Translations under genes and position numbers: made by a program
Notes under the pieces: generated by a model
What the model was told of the DNA's origin: nothing
Databases searched by the model: none
The model's input: only the letters and a program-made list of their open reading frames with translations
IMG/VR virus record: IMGVR_UViG_3300030099_003120
Coordinates: 1-51,002 of that record
From: a virus
DNA length: 51,002 nt
Direction: 5' to 3' (one strand)
In this document: one piece after another, positions 25,745 through 33,480 of the stretch
Numbering within the stretch: position 1 is the stretch's first letter
Layout: the number at the start of each line of letters is the position of its first letter

Positions 25745-26039
25745 CAGGGGCTTCTTCGGCTACTGCTTGTTCATCCATACTCAAGCGGAGTAGAATAAAG
25801 TAACCTATCAAGTCATCAATAACATCAGTGTCACTCTCCATATCGGCGTTACCACGAAGTAGTCGGCTAATCTTATCATCAATCCTTACTCTTAAACCAG
25901 CATCAGGGCCGAGTTTACTAAATACACGGATAGGGTCAAAGGCGCTATCACCATACTGCTTGTTCTTCTCACCAAGTAGATTAACAGCGGCTGCTGCTAT
26001 GCGAGCACACTTCATTTTGAATGATACCTCTTCAGTCAT
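25686..26039 (-). CDS. Nucleotide-modification-associated domain 1-like protein (DUF1599-type)
   Basis: The 117-residue product has the pattern KNKQYGDSAFDP (about 25-36) followed by RVRIDDKISRLL (about 50-61) and DVIDDLIGYFILLRL (about 72-86). This matches small phage proteins of the nucleotide modification associated domain 1 family, related in shape to MazG-like all-helical pyrophosphohydrolases. Such proteins are found near nucleotide or base-modification genes in phages, but their reaction is not established. It is the first gene after the promoter at 26067, with ATG 26039 overlapping the stop of the PIP-box protein. A role in nucleotide-pool management is an inference. Confidence 0.6.
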   Translation of the reverse strand: MTEEVSFKMKCARIAAAAVNLLGEKNKQYGDSAFDPIRVFSKLGPDAGLRVRIDDKISRLLRGNADMESDTDVIDDLIGYFILLRLSMDEQAVAEEAPVVTVTKNKFGGGDSEIQSK

Positions 26040-26245
26040 TCCTCTTCACCAACTTTAGATTCATTACTGCTTTTTATATCAACATCAGATTTTTTAGGAT
26101 TCATCATCTTTTGTAGTTTAGATATGATGGTGTCCTTCTTCTTGGTAGGAGGGTTCTCAAATGTTAATCCCCACTCCTCAAGTGTTGTCTGTCTCGTCTT
26201 CTTAGGCATGTATTCATCCAGTGTTGTTTGTCTTGTCTTCTTCAT
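26036..26245 (-). CDS. 69-aa protein with two tandem PCNA-interacting (PIP) motifs
   Basis: From the ATG at 26245 (one base after the polymerase stop; ribosome-binding site GAGGTTGATTAAA lies in the end of the polymerase gene) the protein has 69 residues. Its N-terminus is two copies of a 13-residue unit: KKTRQTTLDEYM and KKTRQTTLEEWGL. Each contains QxxLxxY/W, the archaeal PCNA-interacting peptide pattern. A Lys-rich linker follows, and the C-terminus VDIKSSN is encoded by the embedded promoter motif at 26067. No folded domain is evident. The gene directly follows the DNA polymerase and clamp genes. It is probably a disordered clamp-binding protein that could tether, bridge or compete with host PCNA partners; that function is inferred from the motif. 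Confidence 0.7.
   Translation of the reverse strand: MKKTRQTTLDEYMPKKTRQTTLEEWGLTFENPPTKKKDTIISKLQKMMNPKKSDVDIKSSNESKVGEEE
26067..26083 (-). promoter_or_regulatory. Conserved promoter motif copy 2, embedded in a coding region
   Basis: The minus strand reads GTTGATATAAAAAGCAG, a variant with a longer A run. It lies inside the last third of the PIP-box gene and encodes VDIKS there. The TATA part ends 32 bases before ATG 26039. It would drive the unit from the DUF1599-like gene through the nuclease, primase and winged-helix genes to the ERCC4 nuclease. Confidence 0.7.
26167..26242 (-). repeat. Tandem repeat encoding two PIP motifs
   Basis: Two direct units of 39 bases encode the repeated KKTRQTTL peptide. 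The nucleotide identity is high but several third positions differ, so the duplication is kept at the protein level and is not a recent copy. Confidence 0.7.
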
Positions 26246-26246
26246 T

Positions 26247-28670
26247 TTAATCAACCTCAAAATATGACTTGGGTATAGACTCGCCAGCAGCGACATCAAG
26301 CCCCCAGTCAAGGCTCTCGTATATTCGCATCAGTTTAGATTTAACCATCACACTGAGAACTTTCTCCCAGTCTATGGAGTAATTCTCCAATTCTGCTTTA
26401 TCACGGAAAGCGATGTATTTTACTTTCTCTCGCTCTCCGTTGAGAGTATAATAGTCAGGAGTATCACCGACAAAACCGTTCACATAAGTCCATGTCACGC
26501 TGTCATCCTCCCTCCACTTTTCGTCTTTGTTCTTAGCAACATGCTCATTGTAATACATGGCTGCTCGTATACCCGGTGTAGGTGCTGAGTAGTCCTTCAA
26601 TGGCTTTCTAATCCTTGAAGAACACACGACATCTTCAATCGGTATCTCACCATTCTTTACAGAAAGGCTCACTTCTCTAAGGACATCTGTAACAGTCGTC
26701 TCATCAGCACCACTGGCTATCAACTGCATGGCTTTGTCTTGAATCTGTTTTGTCAATCGTGAAGAACTTGATGACTTGATTTCATAACCAGCAATCTTCA
26801 TCTCACCCTTGCTCTTCTCAGGCCACACCTTGATACCGAAGTAACGATTCTTTACAGGAGCAGTAGTCCAGTAGTCAAAGTATGCCTCAAGTTCAACCTC
26901 CATTGTCTTGAGTTGTAGTTTTTCTTGTGCAGTCTTAGTCAAGTGCTCCGCAAGTAATGTTGCTTTATCAAAGGGAACTTGAATGAAGGCTGAGTCAGTG
27001 TGACCGTAGAGTGATTTGTAACCTTGCTCCTCACTCTCACTGAGTAGATGGTGAATACACTCACGGCCTCTGTGTGTGATGGCTGCTGCTATGTCGTTGT
27101 CAATCCACATACCTTGAAGGAACTTCATTCCAGTCATACCATAGAGAGCATTGACGAGAACCTTCGCTGCTGTTTGCATCATGTCATATCCAAGTTGCAC
27201 ATCGGGGTCTGTAGCCTCACGCATGAGTTTCTTGTATTCAGCACGAAGAGCAAGCATTTCTTCTACGATAGCAGGGAGTAGACCCTTCTCCTTTTGACAC
27301 CAGTGTGAACCATTCTCCAGCGTCTTGGTAGTAGAGGTGGGGTGGTCACGCTTAGTAAGGTAACATAAATTGTCACTGAGAATGATGTTAGGATAGAGAG
27401 AAGCATAGTCCACAATGGCTACACCCTCATGTCTACCGGGAATAGGGTCAGGTATGTGTGCAGCAGTCAATGCTTCACGCTGAACATTGATAGCGCTCTT
27501 GGCTTTCTTGTCAGTTCTTCTACCGATAAGACCTCTAAAGTATCGGGTAACCTTGTGTGTGCTACCGAAGGAGACACCGCACAATTGCTGAGTAGCAAGG
27601 AAAAAGTCAATGGCGTTAAGTTTCTTGTCAATGTCACGCAGTAGTGTAGTATCAAGGAGACAGTAATCCACGAAGTCACTCCAGTATTCATACCAACCAT
27701 TGTGAACAGTCATGCCCTCAATCTCCTCAGTCAATTTACTACCGAGTCCAAGAGACTCCGCTATAGTATTCAACTTACGGTTAGGTAGTTGTCCACGCCC
27801 TGATTTTTGCCATATCGTTTCAAAGCCACTACCCGACTCATGCTTTGATGCTGAGTCAAAACACAAACGACCCTTGATTGGTTGTTGGGTTTCTTTGTAG
27901 CCGTCTTTTGTCTTGAACGGTCTAACCACTTGACCGAGTGGTGAGAGTTGGTCAGGGTCTTTCAGCCTACGCATAAGATGTGGTAAGTCAGCCCACATCA
28001 TAGCGTGGGCTACAAGAATATCAGGGTCACGCTTGTGTAGGAACTTGATGAAACTCTCGTGCATCTCTGCTTCAGAGGAGTGATTGAAGAGGGTGTATTT
28101 TTGACCTCTGACTTCTTTATCTATTGGCCCACTTGGAGTCGAGCGTGTAGGATGAGGGCAGTTAGTTTTCTCCCAATCAGCCCATGCAAATACAACGGGA
28201 GTCTCAAGGTCGCTATCCACTACAGCCATAACCGTAGTGAAGTCTTCTTTACTATCCCACTCCAAATCAAAATACCACCTACGAGGTTTGAACTCCGGTA
28301 GTTTGTCCGGGTATAGTTGTAGTAGAACTTGGTCAAGATAATTCAAGTCTGCTTCATAAGTAGACATTTCATCCTTGATGTCCCACAGGTCTGTAGGTTT
28401 GTCTACCTCTACCTTCATCAAAACCTTCTTGTCAATACCAGTAGCACGAATGTCTTGATGAAGAACAGCGCTCGCATGTCTGTTCAGCATACGATTGATT
28501 TTCCAATCAGGAGTATCAACAGGAATCCAACAATGCGGCTTTACATACTTGTCATCTTCGGGGCTGATGTGCTCTTCTTGTAGTGTGCCGTTCTTATCAC
28601 GAGTGCGAAGATATAACCACGGCGCAGTGAATGTATCTGAGTCAATCGGATAATACCAATCCACAATCAT
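26247..28670 (-). CDS. polB: Family-B DNA polymerase
   Basis: The 807-residue product has the exonuclease and polymerase domains of archaeal and viral family-B enzymes. Exo I is FDLEWDS (about 132-138), and Exo III is YCLLDTTLL (about 333-341). Motif A is DYASLYPNII (about 419-428) and motif B is KVLVNALYGMTG (about 500-511). Motif C is YGHTDSAF (about 551-558), with His in place of the first Asp of YGDTDS; the second, catalytic Asp is present. The Exo II region reads VAHAMMWADLPHL, with the usual Asn replaced. Start ATG 28670 follows GGCGTGATAAT. It sits directly downstream of the clamp gene and is the main replicative enzyme of the virus. Whether proofreading is fully active is uncertain; a separate DEDD exonuclease is encoded nearby. 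Confidence 0.95.
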   Translation of the reverse strand: MIVDWYYPIDSDTFTAPWLYLRTRDKNGTLQEEHISPEDDKYVKPHCWIPVDTPDWKINRMLNRHASAVLHQDIRATGIDKKVLMKVEVDKPTDLWDIKDEMSTYEADLNYLDQVLLQLYPDKLPEFKPRRWYFDLEWDSKEDFTTVMAVVDSDLETPVVFAWADWEKTNCPHPTRSTPSGPIDKEVRGQKYTLFNHSSEAEMHESFIKFLHKRDPDILVAHAMMWADLPHLMRRLKDPDQLSPLGQVVRPFKTKDGYKETQQPIKGRLCFDSASKHESGSGFETIWQKSGRGQLPNRKLNTIAESLGLGSKLTEEIEGMTVHNGWYEYWSDFVDYCLLDTTLLRDIDKKLNAIDFFLATQQLCGVSFGSTHKVTRYFRGLIGRRTDKKAKSAINVQREALTAAHIPDPIPGRHEGVAIVDYASLYPNIILSDNLCYLTKRDHPTSTTKTLENGSHWCQKEKGLLPAIVEEMLALRAEYKKLMREATDPDVQLGYDMMQTAAKVLVNALYGMTGMKFLQGMWIDNDIAAAITHRGRECIHHLLSESEEQGYKSLYGHTDSAFIQVPFDKATLLAEHLTKTAQEKLQLKTMEVELEAYFDYWTTAPVKNRYFGIKVWPEKSKGEMKIAGYEIKSSSSSRLTKQIQDKAMQLIASGADETTVTDVLREVSLSVKNGEIPIEDVVCSSRIRKPLKDYSAPTPGIRAAMYYNEHVAKNKDEKWREDDSVTWTYVNGFVGDTPDYYTLNGEREKVKYIAFRDKAELENYSIDWEKVLSVMVKSKLMRIYESLDWGLDVAAGESIPKSYFEVD

Positions 28671-28674
28671 ATTA

Positions 28675-29442
28675 TCACGCCCTTTGGTCTACGATAACAA
28701 GCAGGTCATCATCTTTCTCAATGGCGAGGATAGTAGCCTCACCCATGTGTATGGTTGCTTCACCATTACCGAGTAGCGCTATGTTGTCCATTAACCAACT
28801 ACCAAAGGTAGAGGCTACGCTCCCACCAGCAGGGCCAGTAGTGTCACGCAACTCAAGAGTAGTGAACAGTTTAGTCTCATGCCGTTTACCAGCAGCGATA
28901 AGGAACTCTCCTTCACTGGCATGTGCGGTAACCTTGAAGACCGGGCTACTGTTGAGAATACCTCTCATCTTAGATACAGTAGCCAGTTCATCAAGAGTTA
29001 TCTTACCGGACACACTCAAGTCGCAGTCATGAAACTTAGTCCACTTAGAAGCCACAGCAGTGTCAATCAACTTCTCAAACAATACTGCTTTTGAATGGCT
29101 GACAATCGTGGATGTAGTGGGTATGCTAACCTTTGATGAGCCACATGTGATGTTCAAAGTCTTGGCTGAACCAAGTTGAACAATCCTAACAGTGTCGTCT
29201 TTACCAGCCTTCAAGAACTGGCGAACCTTTCCAAGTTCACTGATGTCCAATGTGCCAGCGTCAATAACTTCTCCTTGCACCTGTCGCTTCTTCTTGAGGT
29301 AGTGAGAAATGAATGCAACAGTTGTTTGCATCCACCCCACGCCGTCTTCTACTGTGAACTTGATGTGCAAGTCCTCAGCGTTTTTACCGAAGTCATTTAG
29401 ATAGTCGAGTAACTGTTTTCTGTCAATGTTTACTTTAGTCAT
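28675..29442 (-). CDS. PCNA-like sliding clamp
   Basis: The 255-residue length matches PCNA (about 245-260). The C-terminus DDDLLVIVDQRA resembles the acidic tail strand before the PCNA C-terminus, and the central TLNITCGSSKVSIPT (about 94-108) fits the interdomain region. Overall similarity to cellular PCNA is modest by eye, as is usual for viral clamps. Context supports it: the polymerase follows at once, the clamp loader is nearby, and a PIP-box protein follows the polymerase. Start ATG 29442 has the near-ideal GAGGTGATAAC. It is preceded by its own TATA box at 29482, unlike the standard motif. It would encircle DNA and tether the polymerase. Confidence 0.75.
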   Translation of the reverse strand: MTKVNIDRKQLLDYLNDFGKNAEDLHIKFTVEDGVGWMQTTVAFISHYLKKKRQVQGEVIDAGTLDISELGKVRQFLKAGKDDTVRIVQLGSAKTLNITCGSSKVSIPTTSTIVSHSKAVLFEKLIDTAVASKWTKFHDCDLSVSGKITLDELATVSKMRGILNSSPVFKVTAHASEGEFLIAAGKRHETKLFTTLELRDTTGPAGGSVASTFGSWLMDNIALLGNGEATIHMGEATILAIEKDDDLLVIVDQRA

Positions 29443-29481
29443 GTTATCACCTCAAGGTGGGGGAACGGAGCGAGGATGAAA

Positions 29482-29490
29482 GATATAAAA
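29482..29490 (-). promoter_or_regulatory. Distinct TATA box upstream of the clamp gene
   Basis: The minus strand reads GGGGTTTTATATCTTTC in the 113-base spacer between the RecA-like and clamp genes. It lacks the GATATATAAAGCAG form of the other promoters. The box ends about 39 bases before ATG 29442, giving a leader long enough to include the GAGGTGAT ribosome-binding site. The rest of the spacer (29443-29555) shows no gene. Confidence 0.6.
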
Positions 29491-29555
29491 CCCCGCAAGG
29501 CTATGAGTTTGAAGCAAAAGTATTCCGTTTTTATTCCCTAAACCCCCATGTTGAA

Positions 29556-30557
29556 TCAAAGTGTGCCGTCATAGAGTTCAGGTAGACCATACCATTGTGG
29601 TTCTTTACCTGCCTCAGTAACGAGTGTAGTCCTCTTCTGTCCTTGTAGTCGTGCATTGGTTTTGCTCTTGTCAAACCGAACAGTGTATTCGGATTTGATT
29701 ACATCACCAGTCTCGTCATCAAGTGTATCTTGACGCTCACAGATAAGGATTTGATAGACGAAGTTGTTACTCGCCTTCTCCCAGTCAGGTCGCCATGTAG
29801 AAGCAGTGTCCTCATTCTTACCCCAAGAGTAGTTAGTCAGTCGTAGGTGAGTCTCCCAAAAGACACGGACACCAGCCTTGACAAGTCCACGGCATAGTCC
29901 AGTAAGTTGGTGAAACCGAGTCTTACGAATAGCCCAATCCCACTGGTGACCGACCTTCTTGTTCCAGTCAGCGGCTTCAATACCATCTTTAGCGATGTTT
30001 AAGTCTACGATACGCATACAGTTTACACATACGCTATCCCACAAATCAACACCAGTTACATGGAATCCCCATAGGCGAGGCCCATCATACTCAGGGTCAC
30101 GCTGTTTTTGAGCGATGTCATTAGCAAACTGAGTAATCCCCATGACACGAAGATGAGTGTCAGGATAGTTGTAAGCAGTGCTATCACCCTTCATCATAAC
30201 CCACGGCTCAAAAATCTTAATGTTGTCATTGTTGCTGTGGAATGCTGACTTGTTAGCAGCGCCGCCACCTTCAAAGTCCATAATCCATAGTTGCATCTTC
30301 TTCTCCTGTTCTGTTCGCTCAGGCATAGCCAACCACTTGGTAAACGCATCAGTAACGATTGCTGTCTTACCAGTGTTGTCATGCCCTGCAATACCCATGA
30401 ACAAGTGAGTCTGTGGAGCATTGTCCATCATTTGTAGTTCCTTGCGTAAAGCAGCAAATGGGTCACCGTCATTACGCTGAACCGCTGGAGTCTCCTCCAG
30501 TTTTTTCTCCGCTGCTACTTCTGCTTGTGCTTCTTTTGTTTTTCCAAATCCCGCCAT
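29556..30557 (-). CDS. RecA/Sak4-like P-loop ATPase
   Basis: The 333-residue product has a Walker A motif GIAGHDNTGKTA (55-66) and a Walker B-like strand LWIMDFEGGG (90-99) with little else before it. A short core with the P-loop near the N-terminus and no long N-terminal domain is the form of Sak4 and other phage RecA-like recombinases. An Arg/Lys-rich C-terminal part (about 285-320) may bind DNA. Start ATG 30557 follows GAGGTGATTTAAG. It lies between the clamp and a probable OB-fold protein, so single-strand annealing or strand exchange during replication is plausible. A RadA-like or AAA-type ATPase is the alternative. Confidence 0.65.
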   Translation of the reverse strand: MAGFGKTKEAQAEVAAEKKLEETPAVQRNDGDPFAALRKELQMMDNAPQTHLFMGIAGHDNTGKTAIVTDAFTKWLAMPERTEQEKKMQLWIMDFEGGGAANKSAFHSNNDNIKIFEPWVMMKGDSTAYNYPDTHLRVMGITQFANDIAQKQRDPEYDGPRLWGFHVTGVDLWDSVCVNCMRIVDLNIAKDGIEAADWNKKVGHQWDWAIRKTRFHQLTGLCRGLVKAGVRVFWETHLRLTNYSWGKNEDTASTWRPDWEKASNNFVYQILICERQDTLDDETGDVIKSEYTVRFDKSKTNARLQGQKRTTLVTEAGKEPQWYGLPELYDGTL

Positions 30558-30568
30558 CTTAAATCACC

Positions 30569-31915
30569 TCAGTTGAATTGCCCCTCGCCAGTATCGCCGC
30601 CAGTTTGTCTTCGGCGGATTCTTCGTGAGTCAGCAAAGACACCCATCACTTTGATGCTTGGTATGTCTACGCCATCCTTACGCTTGACTGCTACACGACC
30701 ACAGACCAAAACTGTAGAGCGTTCAGCATAGGGGATTAGTTCGTCATCAGTTCGTGCTGAGAACGGTGTTGTCAAATCATGGCAAGCGCTACCAATCCAG
30801 CCCATTACATCGGCTGAATCTTTGCTACCATGTTGGCTTTGAAGAGCAGTAGATGTTAGGGTGATGGAGTAACCTCGCCCATCTTCGTCATACTGGTTGT
30901 CACGAGGCTCAGTAGACATACGATTGACTGTTCCTTTGGTAAGGATAATCGGCCCACTGCGACCCTGTTCACCATTGATAGTAAAGGTGCGGCTACCGGA
31001 CTCAAACGCTTCAACCAAATCTTCAAGCGGAGCAAAGTGTCCGTGAAGGTCAGTATCAGTCCAAAACTTGAACGGCCTGAGAAGTCCTCTCATGTTCTCG
31101 TTCACGAAGGTATCTGTATACTCAATCATCTTAGCCATACCCATACTTGTGGACAAGACATCTTTCCAGTCAGCCTTAGCATCTTCTCTTGGAGGGCGAG
31201 CCATGATACGACATGGTTCACCAATGAGAATCTCAGCGTCAGCATCTTCACCTTGCATGTCAAGTCTCCATAGTTGAATAGCACCATCGTTGGTGAACTC
31301 ATCTTCAGGAGCACCTAAGAAGTGATAGTTACGACCATTCATGGTCATAGCCTTTGGTCGCCCACTCTTGGCAAGCAAACAAATACGCTCGCCGTCAGCA
31401 ACGAATGAATGCTCAGGAACTTCATCTACTGGAGTCTCTGTAACAACTGTGTCGTTGTTGCTTTCTAAGCACCATACTCCGTCTTTCTTGACATAGTGAC
31501 CAACCATACCGCTGGTCACAGCAGCAAGTGGGTCAAGAGTGAAATCACGCTTTGCACGATTGACAAGGTTGCTACGGCGGTCACGGCGCTTCTCATCAAC
31601 ACCGACAAAACAGCCAACGAATGGGATAGACCCAGCCATTACCATACCACCGCTACCAATGTTTCTTGTTTCAATGAACATCTGTTCAGCCCAGTCAATG
31701 AGTAAGTCCTCATCTTCGGCAGCAGGGTCACTACACTGGTGTTCCTTAGCAATCTGTTGTAGGAAATCCTCTACAACTTTTGTAAGGTCTTGCTTAGTGC
31801 GAGTAGCATATTGCTCCAGTCGCTCTAAGACACCAGCAGGTAGACTACTGGCTACATCTACAATCTCTTCGTTCTCAATATCTTCATCATTCATGTCTTC
31901 GTATTCTTCTGTCAT
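30569..31915 (-). CDS. Replication-associated protein, possible OB-fold ssDNA-binding (RPA-like)
   Basis: From ATG 31915 (strong AAGGAGGTAACAGT) the product has 448 residues. It opens with a very acidic stretch (residues 2-20), then a helical segment, and then two regions with alternating hydrophobic strands around residues 90-150 and 300-440 that could be OB folds. The C-terminal strand STVLVCGRVAVKRKDG and the terminal Arg cluster (RRIRRRQ) fit a nucleic-acid-binding OB barrel. No certain family was recognised. Its place between the clamp loader and the RecA-like ATPase, in one unit, is where a single-strand-binding protein would be expected. The annotation therefore rests mainly on context. 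Confidence 0.4.
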   Translation of the reverse strand: MTEEYEDMNDEDIENEEIVDVASSLPAGVLERLEQYATRTKQDLTKVVEDFLQQIAKEHQCSDPAAEDEDLLIDWAEQMFIETRNIGSGGMVMAGSIPFVGCFVGVDEKRRDRRSNLVNRAKRDFTLDPLAAVTSGMVGHYVKKDGVWCLESNNDTVVTETPVDEVPEHSFVADGERICLLAKSGRPKAMTMNGRNYHFLGAPEDEFTNDGAIQLWRLDMQGEDADAEILIGEPCRIMARPPREDAKADWKDVLSTSMGMAKMIEYTDTFVNENMRGLLRPFKFWTDTDLHGHFAPLEDLVEAFESGSRTFTINGEQGRSGPIILTKGTVNRMSTEPRDNQYDEDGRGYSITLTSTALQSQHGSKDSADVMGWIGSACHDLTTPFSARTDDELIPYAERSTVLVCGRVAVKRKDGVDIPSIKVMGVFADSRRIRRRQTGGDTGEGQFN

Positions 31916-32841
31916 ACTGTTACCTCCTTTCTTAGTCGTGCAATTAAGCAATCAACAAAGGAATGTGAACCGATAGGCCACTCATACATGTGGGGTATCA
32001 TGTCACCCAGCACACTCATGACTGTCCATGTAGTGTCTTCATCCATCTCAAAGAACTCGGTTAGGTTCTCATGGAATGTTCGCATGATGAAGGTAAGTGA
32101 TAACCCTCGGTCAAGCATGGAATAGAATTGCCTTCGCATGTCGCCGTAGTCACCGCTGATAGCAGCAAGTGCGGCCTGTGATGGGTTGCCCCCATCGGAT
32201 AGTGAAGTCTCTAAGGATTCAGTAGTATGGTGCATTTCAGCAATAGCAATAGCGCTACGCATGTCACCACCAGTGAACTTCATGAGTTTCATGTATGCAT
32301 TGGTAAAGTCAGAAGGCTCTGTTTTACCGTCACAGAAGATACTCAATAGTCTCTTAGCCCCATCTTCAGGACTGATAGGCTTGAACTCATACACAAGACA
32401 CCTGCTTTGGATAGCAGGTTTGATTTTGCTAATCTCGTTACATGTGAATATGTAGATAACATTGTCAGCATACTCCTCCATAATACCTCTTAGTGCATCT
32501 TGAGCAGCAGGGGTGAGGCCATCAGCCTCGTCTACGATGATACCTCTCTTGTCAGTGCCTACGGCTTTGACTGCGCTCATCTGTTTGAGTTGGTTGCGAA
32601 TGTAGTCAAGCCCTCTATCATCTGAGGCATTGACGATAATGTAATTCATGGGGTCAAAGTAATCCCCCATCTTCTCACGGAGCATAACCTTAGCAGCAGT
32701 AGACTTACCAGTGCCTTGCATGCCGTGGAGGAGAACAGCACGAGGCCACGACCCACCATCACGCCAGCCCTTAGCGTCAGAGACGAATGCAGTTTGACCT
32801 GCAATATCCTCCAATGTTAGCGGCTCAGTGCTGTTCTCCAT
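31912..32841 (-). CDS. Clamp loader small subunit (RFC-S-like)
   Basis: The 309-residue AAA+ product has Walker A GMQGTGKST (40-48), Walker B IIVDEADGLT (101-110) and the SRC motif QSRCLVYEF (145-153), the signature of RFC small subunits, where the Arg acts in trans on the neighbouring ATP. FTGGDMRSAIAI near 200 is the sensor-2 region. Cellular RFC-S has about 320 residues. No large subunit was seen in the window, so it may form a homo-oligomer or join the host RFC-L. ATG 32841 lies 21 bases after the TATA of the promoter at 32858. It would load the viral PCNA-like clamp. Confidence 0.9.
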   Translation of the reverse strand: MENSTEPLTLEDIAGQTAFVSDAKGWRDGGSWPRAVLLHGMQGTGKSTAAKVMLREKMGDYFDPMNYIIVNASDDRGLDYIRNQLKQMSAVKAVGTDKRGIIVDEADGLTPAAQDALRGIMEEYADNVIYIFTCNEISKIKPAIQSRCLVYEFKPISPEDGAKRLLSIFCDGKTEPSDFTNAYMKLMKFTGGDMRSAIAIAEMHHTTESLETSLSDGGNPSQAALAAISGDYGDMRRQFYSMLDRGLSLTFIMRTFHENLTEFFEMDEDTTWTVMSVLGDMIPHMYEWPIGSHSFVDCLIARLRKEVTV

Positions 32842-32857
32842 GATATTACCTCTATTA

Positions 32858-32874
32858 CTGCTTTATATATCAAC
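32858..32874 (-). promoter_or_regulatory. Conserved promoter motif copy 3 (clamp loader unit)
   Basis: The minus strand reads GTTGATATATAAAGCAG, then TAATAGAGG. It starts just after the TGA of the upstream gene. Its TATA ends 21 bases before ATG 32841. Confidence 0.8.
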
Positions 32875-32875
32875 T

Positions 32876-33319
32876 TCAATTTGAGCCTTCTTCGTAGGAC
32901 ACTTGTTCGTGTTCAGCATCGTATGCCTCGGCCCAAGAGAGGAACTCCTCATAGTCATTAGGCGGAGGGTTGTCATGCACAAATGTCCACATGTGGTAAC
33001 CCACGCTGTCAGCGAAGGCATTGAGTATAGGGTATTCTTTATTGATAGTCTGTAGGAGTAAGCGAAGTTCCAACTGCGCTTTATTAGATGTGAACCCCTG
33101 CTCATGAGCAACGAAATATGTCAAACCACCTATGTCTAACACCTGTTTAATGTAGGGGATAACATGTAGCGCTGGCTCTGTCCTCCATGTGACTGAGCGC
33201 CTAACCCTGAAACCCACCTTTGCTTCTGAGTCTTTACTCACATAGGTGTTAAACTTGAGTTGGCCGAGCATGTAACCTAAACCTATACCGAAGCCTGTCT
33301 TATCATCTGTGAGCATCAT
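32876..33319 (-). CDS. Hypothetical protein, 147 aa
   Basis: The product was not recognised. ATGATG at 33319 overlaps the stop of the small zinc-ribbon gene and follows GGGGAGGGAATAAACGG, so an upstream in-frame extension is rejected. The protein has a Gly-rich start (FGIGLGYMLG), a basic strand region (FRVRRSVTWR) and an acidic C-terminus (YEEGSN). It is the last gene of its unit, just before the clamp-loader promoter. Confidence 0.6.
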   Translation of the reverse strand: MMLTDDKTGFGIGLGYMLGQLKFNTYVSKDSEAKVGFRVRRSVTWRTEPALHVIPYIKQVLDIGGLTYFVAHEQGFTSNKAQLELRLLLQTINKEYPILNAFADSVGYHMWTFVHDNPPPNDYEEFLSWAEAYDAEHEQVSYEEGSN

Positions 33320-33480
33320 CCGTTTATTCCCTCCCCGCTTGTGCAAGAAGCACACCAAAACTTGACATCAGTTATTGTTCCTTTTTCATCACTGTCTACT
33401 ACGAGAGTGATTTCTTCTTTACCGCTAAGATGTTCCTCATCTAAGGAGCACCCACACTTACCGCACTTTATTTTTTTCAA
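33316..33480 (-). CDS. 54-aa zinc-ribbon protein with TTG start
   Basis: The gap between the ligase-like gene and the 147-aa gene holds a frame of 54 codons starting with TTG at 33480, which overlaps the ligase-like stop and follows GAGAGGGGAATGGC. Two CxxC knuckles, CGKC near residues 6-9 and CASC near 43-46, are separated by a beta-type stretch, as in classic zinc ribbons. The N-terminus is basic. It ends by sharing bases with the next ATG. The metal-binding call is secure if the frame is translated. Confidence 0.65.
   Translation of the reverse strand: MKKIKCGKCGCSLDEEHLSGKEEITLVVDSDEKGTITDVKFWCASCTSGEGING

Noticed and set aside
26246-26311. Upstream extension of the PIP-box protein into the polymerase gene
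   Set aside because: It overlaps the end of the polymerase gene in another frame; ATG 26245 has GAGGTTGAT upstream and begins exactly with the repeat unit.
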